Of a DNA stretch of 10,753 bases, positions 8,002-10,753 are shown piece after piece. Under the pieces are notes generated by a model. It was not told the DNA's origin and made no database searches. It saw nothing but the letters and a program-made list of their open reading frames with translations. The DNA comes from Calditrichia bacterium (GTDB lineage: Bacteria > Calditrichota > Calditrichia > Calditrichales > Calditrichaceae). Numbering within the stretch: position 1 is the first letter of the stretch; each line of letters opens with the position of its first letter. The DNA lies in NCBI GenBank assembly GCA_027039465.1, contig JALWEA010000325.1:1-10753 (forward strand), in the 5' to 3' direction. The translations under genes were made by a program, and so were the position numbers.

Positions 8002-9030
8002 GTGCGCATGACGAAACTCATTTTAAATAGCTTGTTTGTGCTTGTTTTAGGCAGTTCGTTAACCTTTGCTCAAGGGGTTACCAAAACGGGCACTACGGCC
8101 GGGAAATTTTTAAGCATGGGCATTGGCCCGCGTGCCATTGCTATGGGAGGTGCTTTTACATCCATTGCCGATGACGCTTCGGCCATGTATTGGAATCCCG
8201 CCGGTATTGACAATTTGCAGCAAAACCAGATTATTTTTACTCAGACCAACTGGTTTGTGGACATCAAGTTGAATTACATCGGAGCGGTTTTTAAAGCCGG
8301 GCAAATAGGAACCTTCGGTTTGAACATGACGGCCATGACCATGGGCGACATGGAGGTAACCACAGCCAATAACCCGGAAGGAACGGGCGACTATTTTTCA
8401 GCCGGTATGTACGCGGTCGGTTTTACCTATGCACGGCATTTGACGCAAAAGTTCATCATCGGGGCAAATTTTAAATATGTCCGTGAGAGCATCTCTCAAT
8501 CCGCAGCTCAGGGTTTTGCCGTTGATATCGGTACCATGTTTATCACGCCTTTTTACGGTATCCGATTGGCGACCAGTATCAGTAACTTTGGCACCAAAAT
8601 GCAGATGCAAGGCGACGACCTGCTGATTCAGCACGATCCGAATCCGAATATTCACGGTGATAATTCCAATTTAAACGCCTATTACGAAACCGACCGTTAT
8701 GAAATGCCTTTGCGCCTGCAAATCGGTCTGGCTCGGGATTTCCATTTTATCCAAGGCCAACGCCTTACTTTGGCGGTGGAAGCCGCGCACCCCAATGATA
8801 ATTCCGAATATATGAATTTAGGCGGCGAATTGGCTTTGTTTCACGAACGGGTGTTTTTACGCGGCGGATTTAAATCGCTGTTCATGCGCGATCGGGAAGA
8901 AGGTTTAACTCTCGGGGCCGGTTACCATACGCCGAATTTCGGCAAATTCAGTTTGAATATCGATTATTCGTTTCAGGATTTTAAACATCTTGGCGATGTG
9001 CATACATTCGGATTCATATTATCATTTTAA
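8002..9030 (+). CDS. PorV/PorQ-family outer-membrane beta-barrel protein
   Basis: The protein has 342 aa from GTG (340 aa if the ATG at 8008 is used). Residues 1-23 form a signal peptide ending TFA, before QGVTKTG. The N-terminal signature GTTAGKFLSMGIGPRAIAMGG, then AFTSIADDASAMYWNPAGI, is diagnostic of the PorV/PorQ (UPF0164/FadL-like) family. The remainder alternates polar and hydrophobic residues in barrel strands and ends FGFILSF with the terminal Phe expected of outer-membrane barrels. The length is normal for the family. In Bacteroidota, PorV carries T9SS cargo from the translocon to the attachment complex, and PorQ belongs to the same machinery. Which of the two this copy resembles cannot be decided by eye, and many Calditrichota-like genomes carry several paralogues next to cargo genes. 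Its place directly after a protein with a sorting-type domain suggests it serves that cargo. The barrel family is confident; shuttle function is inferred. Confidence 0.88.
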   Translation: MRMTKLILNSLFVLVLGSSLTFAQGVTKTGTTAGKFLSMGIGPRAIAMGGAFTSIADDASAMYWNPAGIDNLQQNQIIFTQTNWFVDIKLNYIGAVFKAGQIGTFGLNMTAMTMGDMEVTTANNPEGTGDYFSAGMYAVGFTYARHLTQKFIIGANFKYVRESISQSAAQGFAVDIGTMFITPFYGIRLATSISNFGTKMQMQGDDLLIQHDPNPNIHGDNSNLNAYYETDRYEMPLRLQIGLARDFHFIQGQRLTLAVEAAHPNDNSEYMNLGGELALFHERVFLRGGFKSLFMRDREEGLTLGAGYHTPNFGKFSLNIDYSFQDFKHLGDVHTFGFILSF

Positions 9031-9037
9031 AAAAAGA

Positions 9038-9046
9038 AAGGAGGTG
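9038..9046 (+). promoter_or_regulatory. Orphan Shine-Dalgarno-like motif
   Basis: AAGGAGGTG is a near-perfect anti-16S match but has no start codon at normal distance. The nearest ATG (9064) is 17 bases away and opens a frame of only 13 codons. The same 8-mer AAGGAGGT recurs 71 bases downstream in front of a real gene. Confidence 0.45.
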
Positions 9047-9081
9047 CGACCCGCAAAAAGCTAATGGAAACGTTTAACCTT

Positions 9082-9111
9082 TTAACCCAATTTAAGTTAA
9101 CCTAATTTAAG
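9082..9111 (+). repeat. 15-bp tandem repeat, two copies with one mismatch
   Basis: TTAACCCAATTTAAG (9082-9096) is followed directly by TTAACCTAATTTAAG (9097-9111); the two differ at one base. A partial copy, TTAACCTT, precedes them at 9074-9081. The end of the second copy supplies the AAG of the Shine-Dalgarno sequence of the next gene. It could be a tandem operator, a spacer of a promoter, or a slipped duplication. Confidence 0.85.
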
Positions 9112-9116
9112 GAGGT
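9109..9116 (+). promoter_or_regulatory. Strong ribosome binding site for the CBM-like gene
   Basis: AAGGAGGT lies 4 bases before the ATG at 9121 (5 bases from GGAGG). It is the strongest Shine-Dalgarno sequence attached to a gene in the window, which suggests efficient translation of the glycan-binding-like protein. Confidence 0.8.
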
Positions 9117-9120
9117 AAGA

Positions 9121-10753
9121 ATGAAAAAATTCACCATGCTAATGATCGCGCTTGTTTTCATGGCTTTTGCCGGAGCGCAAGCGGCACAGGTGACTTTCAG
9201 AGTAAGCATGAAAGTCAAGGTGCAAACGGGTGAATTCGATCCGATGACCCAACATGTTCGCATTACGGGTACCATCGTTGATCCCCAATGGGACCCGGCA
9301 AATGATCCGATTTTGGACATGGTCGATTCCACAAACTACGTTTACGGAACGACTCTAACATTGGATCCCGGCGATTACCTGTACAAATACCTTATCGGTG
9401 ATGCCTGGGGCAATGATGAGCTTCCAGGGCAAAACAGGAATTTAACGGTAGGAACGAATGATACCACCGTCTTTGTTTATTACAACGATGTGGATTCGGT
9501 CTCCTTTCCGCCCGCACCCGAAGGTAAGATTAATGTCATGTTTAATGTTAACATGACGCGTTGGGCGCAAAAAGGCGCTTTCGATCCCGATAAAGATACG
9601 GTACGCGTAACCGGCGATATGACCGATCCGCAATGGGATCCTCCGACGGCTCCGATTATGACCGATGATGACGGGAATTTGGTTTATACCGTTACCCTGC
9701 AAATCACCCCCGGACAGCACTATTACAAATATCTGATTGGCAGTGCCTGGGGACGTGATGAATTACCCGGCGCCAATCGCGAAATGAACATTAATGCCGA
9801 CTCGGCTTTGTTCCCGGTTTATTACGACAATGAACCTTACATCGTTAATCCGCCGGTTAGCACGGATTCCGTAATGTTGACTTTGAATGTCAACATGCGC
9901 GTTAAAACGCTCGAAGGCGATTTTAATCCTGCCAGTGATTTTGTAGTAGCCGCCGGTTCTTTCCAAGGCTGGAATCCTGGTGCAGCGCCGCACATGACCG
10001 ACGATGACGGCGACAGCATTTACACCGGTACCTACAAGGTTCCGACCAAAGCTACTTATGAATACAAGTTTGTAATTAACGCCACGAATTGGGAAACCCG
10101 TGACAATCGTCATGTTGTGGTCGGCGATTCGGATGTAACGGTTCCGCCGGTTTATTTCGACGATGATAGTGTCGTTACGATCAAAGCCAACGGTAATGTA
10201 AAATTTTCCGTGAACACGGATGTTTTGGCTGAAGTTGGGTTGTTTAACCCTAATGAAGATTCCGTACATGTTCGCGGCAGCTTTAACGGATGGAATTCCG
10301 ATGACGCCGCGCGTTCACACATGAATCAGAATTTAGCCAATCCGTTGAACTGGTTCCTGAACGTGCCTTTTGAAGCCTATGGTATTGGTGATCCTTTGTA
10401 CTACAAATTCTGGGTTTACAAGAAGAATCCGGTGGTCAACGGTGTAACCTGGGCTGACGGCTGGGAACGTCCGACCGTTACGGGCGGTGGAAACCGTACC
10501 GCTTATTTTGAAGGAAAAGACGATCAGGAAATTGATCCGGATTACTACGATCATGTTGGGCCGGATCAGGTTGTTCAGGAAGGTACCGGATTAAAGGTAA
10601 CCTTTAATGTGGATATGAAACCGGCAGCCGATCCTAATTTGCAGGCCATTCCTTTTACGGCCGGCGAAGATACGGTTTACTGGATTTCCGAAGAACCGGC
10701 TTTTGTGGTAACGCAGGGCTGGGAAGACACGGACAATATGCGTGTTTTGCAAT
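9121..10753 (+). CDS. Secreted multi-domain protein with tandem CBM20/CBM48-like (starch/glycogen-binding) units, 3'-truncated by the window
   Basis: The frame is open from the ATG at 9121 to the window end, giving 544 codons without a stop. Residues 1-22 form a signal peptide (MKKFTMLMIALVFMAFAGAQA). Five units begin at about residues 24, 137, 251, 360 and 491, each with a strand such as VMFNVNM or VTFNVDM. A Trp motif follows: PQWDP in units 1 and 2 (W57, W172), GSFQGWN in unit 3 (W284) and GSFNGWN in unit 4 (W391). Then come a YKYLIG, YEYKFVI or YYKFWVY strand and an NR motif before the last strands. This order (GxFxGWN, G-x-Y-x-Y-K-F, W-x-x-x-x-N-R) is that of CBM20/CBM48 E-set domains, which bind alpha-glucans; SusE/SusF-like proteins use a similar tandem plan. 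No catalytic domain is visible, but one could lie downstream, as could a sorting domain. Glycan binding is inferred from the fold pattern, and other E-set roles are possible. Confidence 0.8.
   Translation, partial: MKKFTMLMIALVFMAFAGAQAAQVTFRVSMKVKVQTGEFDPMTQHVRITGTIVDPQWDPANDPILDMVDSTNYVYGTTLTLDPGDYLYKYLIGDAWGNDELPGQNRNLTVGTNDTTVFVYYNDVDSVSFPPAPEGKINVMFNVNMTRWAQKGAFDPDKDTVRVTGDMTDPQWDPPTAPIMTDDDGNLVYTVTLQITPGQHYYKYLIGSAWGRDELPGANREMNINADSALFPVYYDNEPYIVNPPVSTDSVMLTLNVNMRVKTLEGDFNPASDFVVAAGSFQGWNPGAAPHMTDDDGDSIYTGTYKVPTKATYEYKFVINATNWETRDNRHVVVGDSDVTVPPVYFDDDSVVTIKANGNVKFSVNTDVLAEVGLFNPNEDSVHVRGSFNGWNSDDAARSHMNQNLANPLNWFLNVPFEAYGIGDPLYYKFWVYKKNPVVNGVTWADGWERPTVTGGGNRTAYFEGKDDQEIDPDYYDHVGPDQVVQEGTGLKVTFNVDMKPAADPNLQAIPFTAGEDTVYWISEEPAFVVTQGWEDTDNMRVLQ
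9190..10753 (+). repeat. Tandem array of five CBM-like units (fifth incomplete)
   Basis: The key Trp of units 1-4 recurs after 115, 112 and 107 residues. Units 1 and 2 are near copies in their core: YKYLIGDAWGNDELPG at residue 88 and YKYLIGSAWGRDELPG at residue 203. Units 3 and 4 follow the canonical GWN form, and unit 4 is longer, with an insertion containing ADGWERP. Unit 5 starts near residue 491 and runs off the window. Confidence 0.78.

Larger units (their letters stand above)
9031..9120 (+). other. 90-base leader between the PorV-like and CBM-like genes
   Basis: This is the longest gap in the window. It holds an A-rich start, an unattached AAGGAGGT motif, an AT-rich stretch with a 15-bp tandem repeat, and the strong ribosome binding site of the next gene. 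I see no stem-loop with a U-run that would count as a terminator, and no convincing -35/-10 pair. It may be an untranslated leader or hold a promoter of unfamiliar type. Confidence 0.6.

Noticed and set aside
9071..9110. Promoter in the AT-rich leader before the CBM-like gene
   Set aside because: Candidates such as TAATTT at 9103-9108 lack a convincing partner box, and the AT content makes chance matches likely.
9763..10269. Antisense open frame of 168 codons inside the CBM-like gene
   Set aside because: It lies opposite the repeated E-set units, which have clear domain signatures and a strong ribosome binding site on the + strand.

Overview
The window holds five genes, all on the + strand and closely spaced (gaps of 19, 15, 40 and 90 bases), with no RNA genes, mobile elements or CRISPR. 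All five products look exported: four have a visible N-terminal signal peptide, and the fifth has its N-terminus outside the window but belongs to a periplasmic chaperone family. The protein style suggests a Gram-negative bacterium of the Calditrichota / KSB1 / Marinimicrobia / Ignavibacteria part of the FCB group. The clues are a TonB-dependent receptor with an N-terminal carboxypeptidase-regulatory-like domain, a very large secreted protein with DxIDNDGDG repeats and a type IX secretion (T9SS) type A-like C-terminal domain, and a PorV/PorQ-family barrel. The phylum call is inferred from family resemblance; no marker gene is present.

Layout. 2-1384: 3' part of a SurA/PpiC-type periplasmic peptidyl-prolyl isomerase with two parvulin domains that look catalytically degenerate. 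1404-4184: a complete TonB-dependent receptor of 926 aa (carboxypeptidase-regulatory-like domain, plug, barrel, terminal Phe). 4200-7961: a 1253-aa secreted protein with six calcium-binding-like DxIDNxGx motifs, a fibronectin-III-like domain and a C-terminal sorting-type domain. 8002-9030: a PorV/PorQ-family outer-membrane barrel, probably starting at GTG. 9031-9120: a 90-base leader with two identical AAGGAGGT motifs and a 15-bp tandem repeat. 9121-end: a secreted protein, cut by the window edge, made of at least five units of about 110 residues resembling CBM20/CBM48 (starch/glycogen-binding) domains.

How they may work together (inference). The genes read as one envelope operon. The chaperone would help fold outer-membrane barrels, the TonB-dependent receptor would import a ligand, and the PorV-like barrel would help T9SS place the large protein on the surface. 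The CBM-like array would bind alpha-glucan or a related glycan outside. This resembles a Bacteroidota Sus system in logic, but no SusD-type lipoprotein or glycoside hydrolase is seen here. The large repeat protein sits where SusD would normally be and is the best candidate for a new component.
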